A stretch of 64,000 nt of DNA. Origin: Pseudomonas spelaei. GTDB taxonomy: Bacteria > Pseudomonadota > Gammaproteobacteria > Pseudomonadales > Pseudomonadaceae. The DNA is taken from assembly GCF_009724245.1 (NCBI RefSeq), contig NZ_WNNK01000013.1, forward strand, positions 1 through 64,000, in the 5' to 3' direction. Every line of letters begins with the position of its first letter. Position 1 is the stretch's first letter. A program made the position numbers and the translations under genes. This document shows positions 9,975 to 19,400 of this stretch, in pieces. Below the pieces are notes generated by a model, which saw only the letters and a list, made by a program, of their open reading frames with translations, had not been told where the DNA came from and ran no database searches.

Positions 9975-11239
9975 GTCCTTCCAAGGCACATGTGCGGCCA
10001 ACTCTTCGCTCCGTGCTTGGGCGCGGACACCTGAGTGTGGCGTTGATGGCCGTGAGCATGGCCAGTATTTCCTTGACCTTGCTCGGTGTACTGGCGCTGC
10101 GGGTCTACGCGGACCACAACCTGCACCTGATTGCCCGCTCTATCAACTACACGGTAGAGGCGGCGGTAGTGTTCAGTGACAGTGCGGCGGCCACTGAGGC
10201 CCTGGCGCTGATCGCCTCGACCGAAGAGGTGGCCCAGGCGGAAGTCTTTGATGCCAGCGGCAAACTCCTGGCCCATTGGGAGCGACCGGAGACCGGGATG
10301 TGGTCCAAGGTCGAGCTGGAGCTGGCCCATACCCTGTTAGAGCAGCCCATCAGCCAGACGATCATGCACCAGGGCAAAGCCATCGGCAGCATCCACCTGA
10401 GTGGCCATGGCGGCAGCCTGCTGCGCTTTTTGCTCAGCGGCCTGGCGGGGATTCTGGTGTGTACGGCCCTCAGTGCCTGGGTCGCCCTGTACTTGTCGCG
10501 GCGTATGCTGCGGGGTATTACTACGCCATTGCGCAGCCTTGCCAAAGTCGCTCACGCCGCTCGCAGCGAACGGGCCTTCGACCGTCGTGTACCGCCGGCG
10601 CAGATTGCCGAACTCGACAGCCTGGGCAACGACTTCAACGCCTTGCTCGACGAGCTGGAAAGCTGGCAGACCCACCTGAAAAGCGAAAACGAAACCCTTG
10701 CCCACCAGGCGTCCCACGACAGCCTTACCGGGCTGCCCAACCGGGCGTTTTTCGAAGGCCGCTTGATTCGCGCCCTGCGCAGTGCCGCTAAGCTCAACGA
10801 GAAAGTAGCGGTGCTGTTTCTCGACAGCGACCGCTTCAAGGACATTAACGACAATTTCGGCCACGCTGCGGGCGATGCGGTGTTGGTGGCGGTGGCACAG
10901 CGGGTTCGCGCGCAATTGCGTGAAGAAGACCTGGTCGCACGCCTGGGCGGCGACGAATTCGCGATCCTGCTGACCCCGCTGCACAAGATCGAAGATGCCC
11001 AGCGCATCGCCGGCAAGATCCTCGCGAGCATGGACGTGCCGATCCCGTTGCCGGGCAATACCGAGGTGTTGACCTCCCTCAGTATCGGCATCGCCGTCTA
11101 CCCCGATCATGGTGCCACTCCCGGCACCTTACTCAACGCCGCCGACGCGGCGATGTACCAGGCCAAACGCCTTTCCCAGGGCGGCCAGCAAACGGCAGAG
11201 TCGGAGCACCCCGCCGCCCCCATTCAACACAGGAGTTGA
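9971..11239 (+). CDS. yfiN: YfiN (TpbB)-type membrane diguanylate cyclase
   Basis: This enzyme makes c-di-GMP from two GTP at the inner membrane under the control of YfiR. The 422-residue protein has a transmembrane helix at about 24-46, a periplasmic PAS/CHASE-like region to about 145, a second helix at about 147-172, a HAMP region, and a cytoplasmic GGDEF domain with an intact GGDEF signature at residues 326-330. An RxxD product-inhibition site (REED) lies five residues before it, so feedback inhibition should be retained. It overlaps yfiR by 4 bp and is followed by yfiB after 4 bp. Homologues control exopolysaccharide production and small-colony variants. Confidence 0.94.
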   Translation: MSPSKAHVRPTLRSVLGRGHLSVALMAVSMASISLTLLGVLALRVYADHNLHLIARSINYTVEAAVVFSDSAAATEALALIASTEEVAQAEVFDASGKLLAHWERPETGMWSKVELELAHTLLEQPISQTIMHQGKAIGSIHLSGHGGSLLRFLLSGLAGILVCTALSAWVALYLSRRMLRGITTPLRSLAKVAHAARSERAFDRRVPPAQIAELDSLGNDFNALLDELESWQTHLKSENETLAHQASHDSLTGLPNRAFFEGRLIRALRSAAKLNEKVAVLFLDSDRFKDINDNFGHAAGDAVLVAVAQRVRAQLREEDLVARLGGDEFAILLTPLHKIEDAQRIAGKILASMDVPIPLPGNTEVLTSLSIGIAVYPDHGATPGTLLNAADAAMYQAKRLSQGGQQTAESEHPAAPIQHRS

Positions 11240-11243
11240 TCCC

Positions 11244-11747
11244 TTGTTCTCTAATGCCCAGCGTTCTTCGCGCTTTTTATTCATTACCTTGTTCATGGCG
11301 CTGCTGGCCCTGAGCGGCTGCCAGACGGCGCCCCCCAAAGGCCTCACTCCGGCGCAGATCGCAGTGCTTAAACAGCAAGGGTTTGAGCTGACCGACGAAG
11401 GCTGGGCCTTTGGTCTGTCGGGCAAAGTGCTGTTTGGCAGTGATGTCGAGAAGCTGAATAAACCCAGCACTGACATTGTCGAGCGCATCGGCAAGGCCTT
11501 GGTCAGTGCGGGTATCGAGCGCGTGCGGGTCGATGGTCACACCGATGCCTCGGGCAAGGAAACCTACAACCAGCAACTGTCCCTGCGCCGCGCAAAAAGT
11601 GTGGGCAAGGTGTTGACCAGCGTGGGCATGAAGGAAGAAAACATTCAGCTACGCGGGTTGGGCAGCAGCGAGCCGGTGGCATCCAACACCACCACGGCGG
11701 GGCGTACCGAGAATCGGCGGGTGTCGATTGTGGTGATTGCCGACTAA
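11244..11747 (+). CDS. yfiB: YfiB, OmpA-domain outer-membrane lipoprotein
   Basis: YfiB binds peptidoglycan through its OmpA domain and sequesters YfiR, thereby releasing YfiN. I place the start at TTG 11244 because AGGAG lies at 11231-11235 with 8 nt spacing and this gives a full lipoprotein signal: basic n-region, hydrophobic core, and lipobox LSGC with Cys26. The only nearby ATG (11295) would leave just a nine-residue leader ending at the same cysteine. The mature part has the OmpA peptidoglycan-binding pattern VDGHTDASG...NQQLSLRRAKSV. The product is 167 residues. It is the last gene of the operon, followed by a hairpin at 11771-11800. Confidence 0.9.
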   Translation: MFSNAQRSSRFLFITLFMALLALSGCQTAPPKGLTPAQIAVLKQQGFELTDEGWAFGLSGKVLFGSDVEKLNKPSTDIVERIGKALVSAGIERVRVDGHTDASGKETYNQQLSLRRAKSVGKVLTSVGMKEENIQLRGLGSSEPVASNTTTAGRTENRRVSIVVIAD

Positions 11748-11770
11748 GCAGGCGCCCTCTAGCTGATTAA

Positions 11771-11800
11771 TGTGGGAGCCGGGCAAGCCCGGCTCCCACA
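11771..11800. repeat. REP-type palindrome, probable transcription end
   Basis: A perfect 14-bp inverted repeat with a 2-nt loop: TGTGGGAGCCGGGC, AA, then the reverse complement. It lies between the converging yfiB and the LysR gene and carries the GTGGGAGC core of the other Pseudomonas REP copies in this window. It probably acts as a bidirectional 3' end. Confidence 0.75.
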
Positions 11801-11855
11801 TTTGATCTGTCGTATTTTGAACGATGTGTTTGCTTAGGCTGGCCGGCAACATCGT

Positions 11856-12803
11856 TTAATCCGCAAACCTCATCTCCCGCGTCTCCCCCATCAACAATGG
11901 CCGGTTCTGCTCGGTCACCTCCCTGATGTAATCCCACAACAGCGTAACCCGCTTCAACTTCCTCAAATCCTCCCGACAGTACATCCAGAACTGCCGCGTA
12001 ATATTGATTTCCTCCCCCAACACCGGCCGCAACCGCGGGTCCTGCGCCGCCAGAAAGCACGGCAGGATCGCCAGCGACCGCCCCTGCTGCGCCGCCACGT
12101 ATTGGGCGATCACGCTGGTGCTGCGCAGGCTGGCGCTGGCGCCCGGCACCACGTTAGCCAGGTACAGTAGTTCTGAGCTGAAGGCCAAGTCATCGACGTA
12201 GCTGATAAACGGGTGGTTGGCCAAATCTGCCGGGCGGTGGATCGGAGGGTGTTGGTCGAGGTATTCCTGGGTCGCGTACAACTGCAACGTGTAGTCGCAC
12301 AGTTTGCAGCACACATAAGGCCCGTGCTCCGGCCGCTCCAGGGCGATGACGATGTCCGCCTCGCGCTTGGACAGGCTGATGAAGTGGGGCAGGGGCAGGA
12401 TGTCCACCGAGATCGCCGGGTAGGTGTCGACGAAATGGCTCAATTGCGGGGTGACAAAGAAACTGCCGAAACCCTCGGTGCAGCCCATGCGTACGTGGCC
12501 CGACAGCGCCACGCCGGAGCCGGAAACCTGCTCGCAGGCCATGTGCAGGGTGCTTTCGATGGACTCGGCATAACCCAGTAAACGCTGGCCCTCGGGGGTG
12601 AGGACGAAGCCGTTGGTCCGGGATTTCTCGAACAACAAGGTGCCCAGGGACACTTCCAGCGAACTGATGCGTCGCGACACGGTGGTGTAATCCACCGCCA
12701 GGCGCTTGGCCGCGACGCTGGCCTTGCGGGTGCGTGCCACTTCGAGGAAAAACTTCAGGTCATCCCAGTTCAGGGAGCCCAGGGAGGTGATGTTTTTTTG
12801 CAT
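11856..12803 (-). CDS. LysR-family regulator, divergent from mmsAB
   Basis: A 315-residue LysR-type transcriptional regulator with an N-terminal winged helix-turn-helix (about residues 14-73, containing FLEVARTRKASVAAKRL) and a C-terminal substrate-binding-like effector domain. I start it at ATG 12803; an in-frame extension to 12884 would run into the shared promoter region. It is transcribed divergently from mmsA with 131 bp between start codons, the usual layout for a LysR gene and its target. In P. aeruginosa the mmsAB operon is instead next to an AraC-family mmsR, so regulation of valine degradation may differ here. The inducer is inferred only from position. Confidence 0.88.
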   Translation of the reverse strand: MQKNITSLGSLNWDDLKFFLEVARTRKASVAAKRLAVDYTTVSRRISSLEVSLGTLLFEKSRTNGFVLTPEGQRLLGYAESIESTLHMACEQVSGSGVALSGHVRMGCTEGFGSFFVTPQLSHFVDTYPAISVDILPLPHFISLSKREADIVIALERPEHGPYVCCKLCDYTLQLYATQEYLDQHPPIHRPADLANHPFISYVDDLAFSSELLYLANVVPGASASLRSTSVIAQYVAAQQGRSLAILPCFLAAQDPRLRPVLGEEINITRQFWMYCREDLRKLKRVTLLWDYIREVTEQNRPLLMGETREMRFAD

Positions 12804-12819
12804 ATTGGACCGGCTTTTA

Positions 12820-12846
12820 TGTGCGTTCTTATTAGAAGTTTGCACA
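12820..12846. promoter_or_regulatory. Candidate LysR operator in the mmsA divergent promoter
   Basis: An interrupted dyad lies between the two divergent start codons: outer arms TGTGC / GCACA at 12820-12824 and 12842-12846 and inner arms TTCT / AGAA around TATT. Its size and position fit a LysR-type recognition site. No experimental or comparative support was available. Confidence 0.35.
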
Positions 12847-12934
12847 TCTATACTCCAAAAACAGTCCGAACGCCTCATCCTCAAGGCGATTCACGCCTTG
12901 GTTCTCTGCATAACTACAAGATTTGGAGACCCGC

Positions 12935-14461
12935 ATGAACGCATCGCTTACGTCTGCCGACACCACCGTGAAACAGGTCAAGCTGCTGATCAACGGCGAG
13001 TGGGTCGAGTCCAGGACCACCGAATGGCAAGACATCGTCAACCCGGCCACCCAGCAAGTGCTGGCCAAGGTTCCTTTCGCCACGGCATCCGAAGTCAACG
13101 CTGCCATCGACGCCGCCCATCGCGCCTTCCAGACCTGGAAGCTGACGCCGATTGGTGCGCGCATGCGCATCATGCTCAAGCTGCAAGCCTTGATCCGCGA
13201 GCACTCCAAGCGCATTGCCGTGGTCCTCAGCGCCGAGCAGGGCAAGACCATTGCCGATGCCGAAGGCGATATTTTCCGTGGCCTGGAAGTGGTAGAGCAC
13301 GCGTGCTCCATCGGTACCCTGCAAATGGGCGAGTTCGCTGAAAACGTCGCCGGTGGCGTCGACACTTACACCTTGCGCCAGCCGATCGGTGTGTGCGCCG
13401 GCATTACCCCGTTCAACTTCCCGGCGATGATTCCGCTATGGATGTTCCCGATGGCCATCGCCTGCGGCAACACCTTCGTACTCAAGCCTTCTGAACAGGA
13501 TCCGCTGTCGACCATGCTGCTGGTGGAACTGGCCGTTGAAGCCGGCGTTCCTGCGGGCGTGCTCAATGTGGTGCACGGTGGCAAGGACGTAGTGGATGCG
13601 CTCTGCACCCACAAAGACATCAAAGCGGTGTCCTTCGTCGGTTCGACCGCCGTGGGCACGCATGTCTACGACCTGGCCGGTAAAAATGGCAAGCGCGTGC
13701 AATCGATGATGGGCGCCAAGAACCACGCCGTGGTGCTGCCGGACGCCAACCGCGAACAAACCCTCAACGCATTGGTCGGTGCCGGTTTCGGCGCAGCCGG
13801 CCAGCGTTGCATGGCGACCTCGGTGGTGGTGTTGGTGGGTGCAGCCAAACAATGGCTGCCGGACCTCAAGGCCCTGGCGCAGAAACTCAAAGTGAACGCC
13901 GGCAGTGAAGCGGGCACCGACGTTGGTCCGGTGATTTCCAAGCGGGCCAAGGCGCGCATCCTGGACCTGATCGAAAGCGGCGTGAAAGAAGGCGCCAAGC
14001 TGGAGCTGGATGGCCGCGGCATCAAGGTGCCGGGTTTCGAAGACGGCAATTTTGTCGGCCCGACCCTGTTCTCCGGTGTGACCACCAATATGCAGATCTA
14101 CACCCAGGAAATCTTCGGCCCGGTGCTGGTCGTGCTGGAAGTCGACACCCTGGATCAGGCCATCGCCCTGGTCAACGCCAACCCGTTCGGCAACGGCACC
14201 GGCCTGTTCACTCAAAGTGGGGCTGCGGCGCGTAAATTCCAGAGCGAAATCGATGTTGGCCAGGTTGGTATCAACATCCCGATTCCGGTGCCGGTGCCGT
14301 TCTTCAGCTTCACCGGTTCCCGCGGCTCGAAACTCGGTGACCTGGGCCCGTACGGCAAACAAGTGGTGCAGTTCTACACCCAGACCAAAACCGTCACCAG
14401 CCGCTGGTTCGACGACGACAGCGTCAACGATGGCGTCAACACCACCATCAACCTGCGCTGA
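12935..14461 (+). CDS. mmsA: Methylmalonate-semialdehyde dehydrogenase (CoA-acylating)
   Basis: This enzyme converts (methyl)malonate semialdehyde plus CoA and NAD+ to propionyl-/acetyl-CoA and CO2, a late step of valine catabolism. The 508-residue aldehyde dehydrogenase-fold protein has the NAD-binding FVGSTAVG motif and nucleophile Cys292 in GAAGQRCMA. The block that in hydrolytic aldehyde dehydrogenases reads ELGGK is here MGAKN: the general-base glutamate is absent, as is characteristic of the CoA-dependent MMSDH family. ATG 12935 is preceded by TTGGAGAC; a TTG four codons earlier is less likely. mmsB follows 14 bp downstream. Confidence 0.95.
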   Translation: MNASLTSADTTVKQVKLLINGEWVESRTTEWQDIVNPATQQVLAKVPFATASEVNAAIDAAHRAFQTWKLTPIGARMRIMLKLQALIREHSKRIAVVLSAEQGKTIADAEGDIFRGLEVVEHACSIGTLQMGEFAENVAGGVDTYTLRQPIGVCAGITPFNFPAMIPLWMFPMAIACGNTFVLKPSEQDPLSTMLLVELAVEAGVPAGVLNVVHGGKDVVDALCTHKDIKAVSFVGSTAVGTHVYDLAGKNGKRVQSMMGAKNHAVVLPDANREQTLNALVGAGFGAAGQRCMATSVVVLVGAAKQWLPDLKALAQKLKVNAGSEAGTDVGPVISKRAKARILDLIESGVKEGAKLELDGRGIKVPGFEDGNFVGPTLFSGVTTNMQIYTQEIFGPVLVVLEVDTLDQAIALVNANPFGNGTGLFTQSGAAARKFQSEIDVGQVGINIPIPVPVPFFSFTGSRGSKLGDLGPYGKQVVQFYTQTKTVTSRWFDDDSVNDGVNTTINLR

Positions 14462-14475
14462 TCGAGGAGACGACC

Positions 14476-15363
14476 ATGAAGATTGCATTTATCGGCCTGG
14501 GCAATATGGGCGCGCCGATGGCGCGCAACCTGATCAAGGCCGGCCACGCGCTGAACCTGTTCGACCTGAACCAGACTGTGCTCAAGGAACTGGCCGAGCT
14601 GGGCGGCACCATCAGCGCCTCGCCGCGCGCGGCAGCAGAAGGTGCCGAGCTGGTGTTGACCATGCTCCCGGCTGCCGCCCATGTGCGTAGCGTGTGGCTG
14701 GGTGACGACGGCGTGCTTGCCGGTATCGGCAAAGGCGTGCCGGCAGTGGATTGCAGCACCATCGACCCGCAAACCGCACGTGATGTGGCCGCCGCTGCGG
14801 CTAAACACGGTGTGGCCATGGCCGATGCGCCGGTTTCCGGTGGCACGGGCGGTGCCCAGGCCGGCACGCTGACGTTCATGGTCGGCGCTACCCCGGAACT
14901 GTTCGCCACCCTGCAACCGGTGCTGGCGCAGATGGGCCGCAACATCGTCCATTGCGGCGAAGTCGGCACCGGGCAAATCGCCAAGATCTGCAACAACCTG
15001 CTGCTGGGCATCACCATGGTCGGCGTCAGCGAAGCCATGGCCCTGGGCGATGCGCTGGGCATCGACACAAAAGTACTGGCCGGGATTATCAACAGTTCAA
15101 CCGGGCGTTGCTGGAGTTCGGATACCTACAACCCATGGCCGGGGATTATCGAGACGGCGCCGTCGTCCCGTGGCTATACCGGTGGTTTTGGGGCGGAGCT
15201 GATGCTCAAGGATCTGGGCCTGGCCACTGAAGCCGCTCGTCAGGCGCACCAGCCGGTGATTCTCGGTGCCGTGGCGCAACAGTTGTACCAGTCGATGAGT
15301 CAGCGTGGGGAAGGCGGTAAGGACTTCTCGGCAATCATCAACAGCTATCGCAAGCCCCAATAG
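14476..15363 (+). CDS. mmsB: 3-hydroxyisobutyrate dehydrogenase
   Basis: An NAD-dependent oxidoreductase that oxidises 3-hydroxyisobutyrate to methylmalonate semialdehyde, the substrate of MmsA. The 295-residue protein opens with the Rossmann motif GLGNMGAPMA, has the substrate-binding DAPVSGGTGGA near residue 118, and the catalytic Lys170 in GQIAKICNNLL. GAGGAGA just upstream of the ATG is a good ribosome site. It is co-transcribed with mmsA and followed directly by a strong terminator. Confidence 0.95.
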   Translation: MKIAFIGLGNMGAPMARNLIKAGHALNLFDLNQTVLKELAELGGTISASPRAAAEGAELVLTMLPAAAHVRSVWLGDDGVLAGIGKGVPAVDCSTIDPQTARDVAAAAAKHGVAMADAPVSGGTGGAQAGTLTFMVGATPELFATLQPVLAQMGRNIVHCGEVGTGQIAKICNNLLLGITMVGVSEAMALGDALGIDTKVLAGIINSSTGRCWSSDTYNPWPGIIETAPSSRGYTGGFGAELMLKDLGLATEAARQAHQPVILGAVAQQLYQSMSQRGEGGKDFSAIINSYRKPQ

Positions 15364-15370
15364 GGGATTT

Positions 15371-15407
15371 TTCCGAGAACCCGCGTCGGGCGGGTTCTCG
15401 GGTTTTT
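15371..15407 (+). terminator. Rho-independent terminator of mmsAB
   Basis: An 11-bp stem CCGAGAACCCG / CGGGTTCTCGG (15373-15383 and 15391-15401), 7-nt loop, followed by GTTTTT. It begins 10 bp after the mmsB stop codon. Confidence 0.9.
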
Positions 15408-16424
15408 GGCGTTGCAAGCAGGCCCGACGCTCCCTGAATCTCCGTCTCAACTCCCTCGCCCTATCAGCGACAGCTGTCGCGCTTCTTTTGAGCCGTTGTT
15501 GCCTGTAGCTGAATATTCTGAAAGAACTAAAAACAGCGAACCTTGTCGCCTGCTATTTATATAGTGATTGCAGGGGTTATATGGGTTTTTATCACTTATC
15601 TACTATCTAATTCTAAGTATTTTCAGTGGATTGTTACGACTCTGAAATATAATATTACAAATGCTTTGAGTGTCAGTAAAAACAGTGATTTTGCTCATTA
15701 AATGCGAAGTAAATTAAGTCGAAAGGCGTGCGCCATTATCATCTGATGATAATGAGTGTGTGGGTTATTTGACGTCGGTGTGCCATGAGTTAACAGACTA
15801 AACACTCGTATTTAGTGGGTGTTTATATGGCGCTTATTTTCTCCTTTGATGTTGAGTGGCGCCCCGCTAGTATCGGCCTGAAGAGCGTATGTACCCTTGT
15901 TACGCTTCGATAATTACCCACTGACTGGCTGTGATTTCTTCAAGTTGTGCAGGTGTGCCTGAGATGGTTGACGAATGGATACGTACATCAAGTCTTTCCG
16001 GGCTTTCGACCGAACAGGTTGCCAGGGCCAGGGAGCTCGATAGGGCACAAATCCTCGCCCGTCGCCTCTGCTCACTACTTCACGTCTGGGCCTGTGGCCG
16101 GCCTGTTTCCATGGCCGCCCCGCAGTCCGATATCTCTCTGCATGACCTCATGGTAATGGCGAAATCTGTGACGAAAGCGCCATCACAACGCCCTTCAGTA
16201 TCCACGCATACGCCACGTTTTGGGGCTTCCACGCTTTGCAATCGAAGGGGCGGGCGCCTGCAATTGCGTGAAGAAACCGGCGTGGGCTGAAACCACTGAT
16301 CCCTGGTTAGTCTTTCAATAACACGAATTAAAAGTTGAGTGCTCGGCGGTAATTTTCGCTGTGAGGTATTCGCTCGCGCTGAAATCTGTGTGTCCATGTT
16401 TATCGAAGAGAGAACGGGTGTGAG
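15408..16424. other. AT-rich intergenic leader of the adhesin locus
   Basis: About 1 kb without a convincing gene, unusually long for this window. Roughly 15.5-15.9 kb is markedly AT-rich compared with its flanks, and base composition returns toward the local average after 15.95 kb. Open frames exist at 15931-16290 (+) and 16080-16475 (-), but neither has a good ribosome site nor a recognisable product. The position immediately upstream of a giant surface protein, and the palindromes inside, suggest a long regulatory region for the adhesin gene. Confidence 0.6.
15734..15754. promoter_or_regulatory. Perfect 21-bp palindrome in the adhesin leader
   Basis: CATTATCATC-T-GATGATAATG, two 10-bp arms around one base. 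There is no T-run after it, so an operator is more likely than a terminator. The binding protein is unknown. Confidence 0.4.
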
Positions 16425-19400
16425 ATGAAAAATATAACAATTGTCGATAAGGCAACGGGAGCGGCGGCGGAACATGCTTTTGGCAATACAAGCCTGAAGG
16501 GCACAAGTATTGTAAAGCTGCCGTTTGGACCTGAAAGCGTTCAGTCATTTCAACAGTCTGGCCAGAACTTGGTAGTGACACTCAAGTCTGGAGAAACTGT
16601 CACCATTCAGAACTTTTTTGTGGTGGGTGCTGACGGCGCGACCAACCAACTGGTGCTTGAAAACGCCGATGGAACATTGCTGCTAGGCAACTATTCCTCG
16701 CCGTATTCAGGCTTTACGTTCAGCGAGATTTCCACGCTCGATGATCTGGCCGTGGCAGGCGTAGTGGCCGATAGCTCGATACCCAGCTGGGTACTTTGGG
16801 GTCTGGGCATTCTTGCCGTGGGTGGTGCGGCGGCTGCAATCGGTGGCGGCGGTGGAGGTGGTGGTGGCGGAGGTGGCGCTGTCGCACCGCCGGGTGCGGC
16901 CACTGGCTTGTCAGTCAGTGCCGATGGCAAGAGTGTCATCGGTAAAGGGCAGCCAGGCACCACGGTGACCATCAAGGACGCTGCTGGCAATGTGGTCGGC
17001 TCTGGTTCGGTAGGCACGGATGGTAATTTCCAGGTCAACCTGGATGCACCCCGTACCAACGGCGAGACTCTGCAGGTCACCCTCAAGGACGGCCAGGGCA
17101 ACCAGTCACCGCCCACTTCCGTGGTTGCCGGCGACACGACTGCACCGGGCGCCCCCACAGGGCTGGCCGTCAGTGTTGATGGCACCACCGTCAGCGGCAA
17201 GGGCGAGCCAGGTTCTACGGTGACCATCAAGGACGCCAACGGCAATGTGATCGGCACTGGCACCGTCGGTGCTGACGGTAACTTCCAGGTCACGCTGGGC
17301 ACACCACAGACCAATGGCGAAACGCTGCAGGTCACTCTCAAAGATACCGCTGGCAATGAATCGGCGGCCGGCACCGTCAGCGCTGGTGACACAACCGCGC
17401 CTGACGCGCCGACCAATCTGGCCATCAGTGGTGACGGAACCACCGTCAGCGGCAAGGGCGAGCCAGGTTCCACCGTCACGATCAAGGACGCCAACGGCAA
17501 TGTGATTGGCACTGGCACGGTCGGGGCGGACGGTAATTTCCAGACTCCGCTCACCACGCCGGTGGCCGAAGGCGAAAGTCTGCAAGTCACGCTTGGCGAC
17601 GCTGCTGGCAATCAATCTTTGCCAGGCAATCTGGTGGTCGCTGACATCGTGACACCGCTGGCACCCACCAACCTGGCGGTCAGCGAAGACGGCGCGTCCC
17701 TCAGCGGTAATGGTGCGTCATCCCACGCCGTTACCATTCTCAACGATGCCAACGAGGTGGTCGGCACCGGCACGGTGAATGATGACGGGACCTTCGCAAT
17801 CGTCCTCAACTCGCTGCATATCAATGGCGAAAGACTGAGGGTGTTCCTCAAGAATTTTGCCGGCAAGGAATCCCTTCCAGGTACCGCATTTGCGGCAGAT
17901 GGCGTTGCGCCGGACGCGCCCACCAACCTGGCAGTCAGCGAAGACGGCAGCACGGTCACGGGCAAAGGCGAGCCTGGAACGACCGTTATCGTCAAGGATG
18001 CCGATGGCAACGTGATTGGCACGGGCACCGTGGGGGGAGATGGCAATTTCGTCGTCACCCTGAACACGCCTCAGGTCAACGGTGAAACGCTGGGAGTGAC
18101 ATTGAAGGATGCGGCGGGGAACGAGTCCGCTCCGACTAAGGTAATTGCGCGCGACATTGATGATGGCGATGCTGATGCTGATGCTGATGCTGATGCTGAT
18201 GCTGATGCTGATGCTGATGCTGATGCTGATGCCGATGCCGACGCGGATGCTGACGCCGACGCCGACGCCGACGCTGATGCTGACGCGGATGCGGATGCGG
18301 ATGCGGATGCGGATGCGGATGCCGATGCGGATGCGGATGCTGACGCCGATGCCGATGCCGATGCCGATGCCGATGCTGATGCGGATGCTGATGCGGATGC
18401 GGATGCTGATGCCGATGCTGATGCCGATGCTGACGCCGATGCCGATGCCGATGCCGATGCCGATGCGGATGCGGATGCTGACGCCGATGCCGATGCGGAC
18501 GCCGACGCGGATGCGGATGCGGATGCGGATGCCGATGCCGATGCTGACGCCGACGCCGACGCCGACGCCGACGCTGACGCCGACGCCGACGCTGACGCCG
18601 ACGCCGATGCTGATGCTGATGCTGACGCCGATGCGGACGCCGACGCGGATGCTGATGCTGACGCCGATGCCGATGCCGATGCTGATGCTGATGCTGATGC
18701 CGATGCCGATGCGGACGCCGATGCGGATGCGGATGCCGACGCTGATGCTGATGCTGATGCTGATGCGGATGCGGATGCGGATGCGGATGCTGATGCCGAT
18801 GCCGATGCTGATGCGGACGCGGATGCGGATGCGGATGCGGATGCTGATGCCGACGCGGATGCGGATGCGGACGCCGACGCGGATGCTGATGCCGATGCCG
18901 ACGCCGACGCCGATGCCGATGCCGATGCCGATGCCGACCTCGACGCCTTCGACGATCTCGCCACCGCCGAAGTAACCATCAAACCCGTCACATCCAACAC
19001 CGGCCTGGCCGATATGCGTGTCTTCACCCTGCTGGGTGTCGGCGGTATCGTCCTGGGCGATCACACCAAGACCCAGGAGTTCTCGGTCACCGAGGGTTCT
19101 TCAGGCACCCTGAACCTGGAGTTCGCCCAGGCGGATCTGGTCTCGCTGCTGGGCGGCGGTTTCAGTGCCATCCTTGAGGTCAGCGATGGTGCGGGCGGCT
19201 GGCTGCCGGTTCAACAAGGCAGCAACGGTTCGGGCTTGCTCGACCTGCTGGGCCTGTTCGGCCAAAGCTCCACCGCTAAAATTGAAGGGCTGGAGGCTGG
19301 TCAATATCGCTTTACCCTCAAGCTGGATCCGGGATTGGTCAGCATTGGTGCCGGGGCTACGGCCAAGTTGAGTGTCACCAACGAAAGCCAGACCGACTTC

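Noticed and set aside
13436..14488. 350-codon minus-strand frame across mmsA
   Set aside because: Antisense to a fully conserved aldehyde dehydrogenase gene; no domain.
15931..16290. Possible 119-residue gene upstream of the adhesin
   Set aside because: No good ribosome site, no recognisable motif, codon composition unlike the neighbours; left as unassigned leader sequence.
16425..16890. LapG-type proteolytic release site in the adhesin N-terminus
   Set aside because: No TAAG or PAAG-like di-alanine motif; only AAAAIGGG after the hydrophobic segment, which does not match.
18168..18935. Possible CRISPR or satellite array
   Set aside because: The unit is 6 bp with no spacers and is in frame within a large coding gene.
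17718..19064. Long minus-strand frames reading Ser-Ala and Gly/Ile/Arg repeats
   Set aside because: They are other-frame readings of the Asp-Ala hexanucleotide tract, which has no stop in any frame by periodicity; the plus-strand adhesin frame has domains on both sides.
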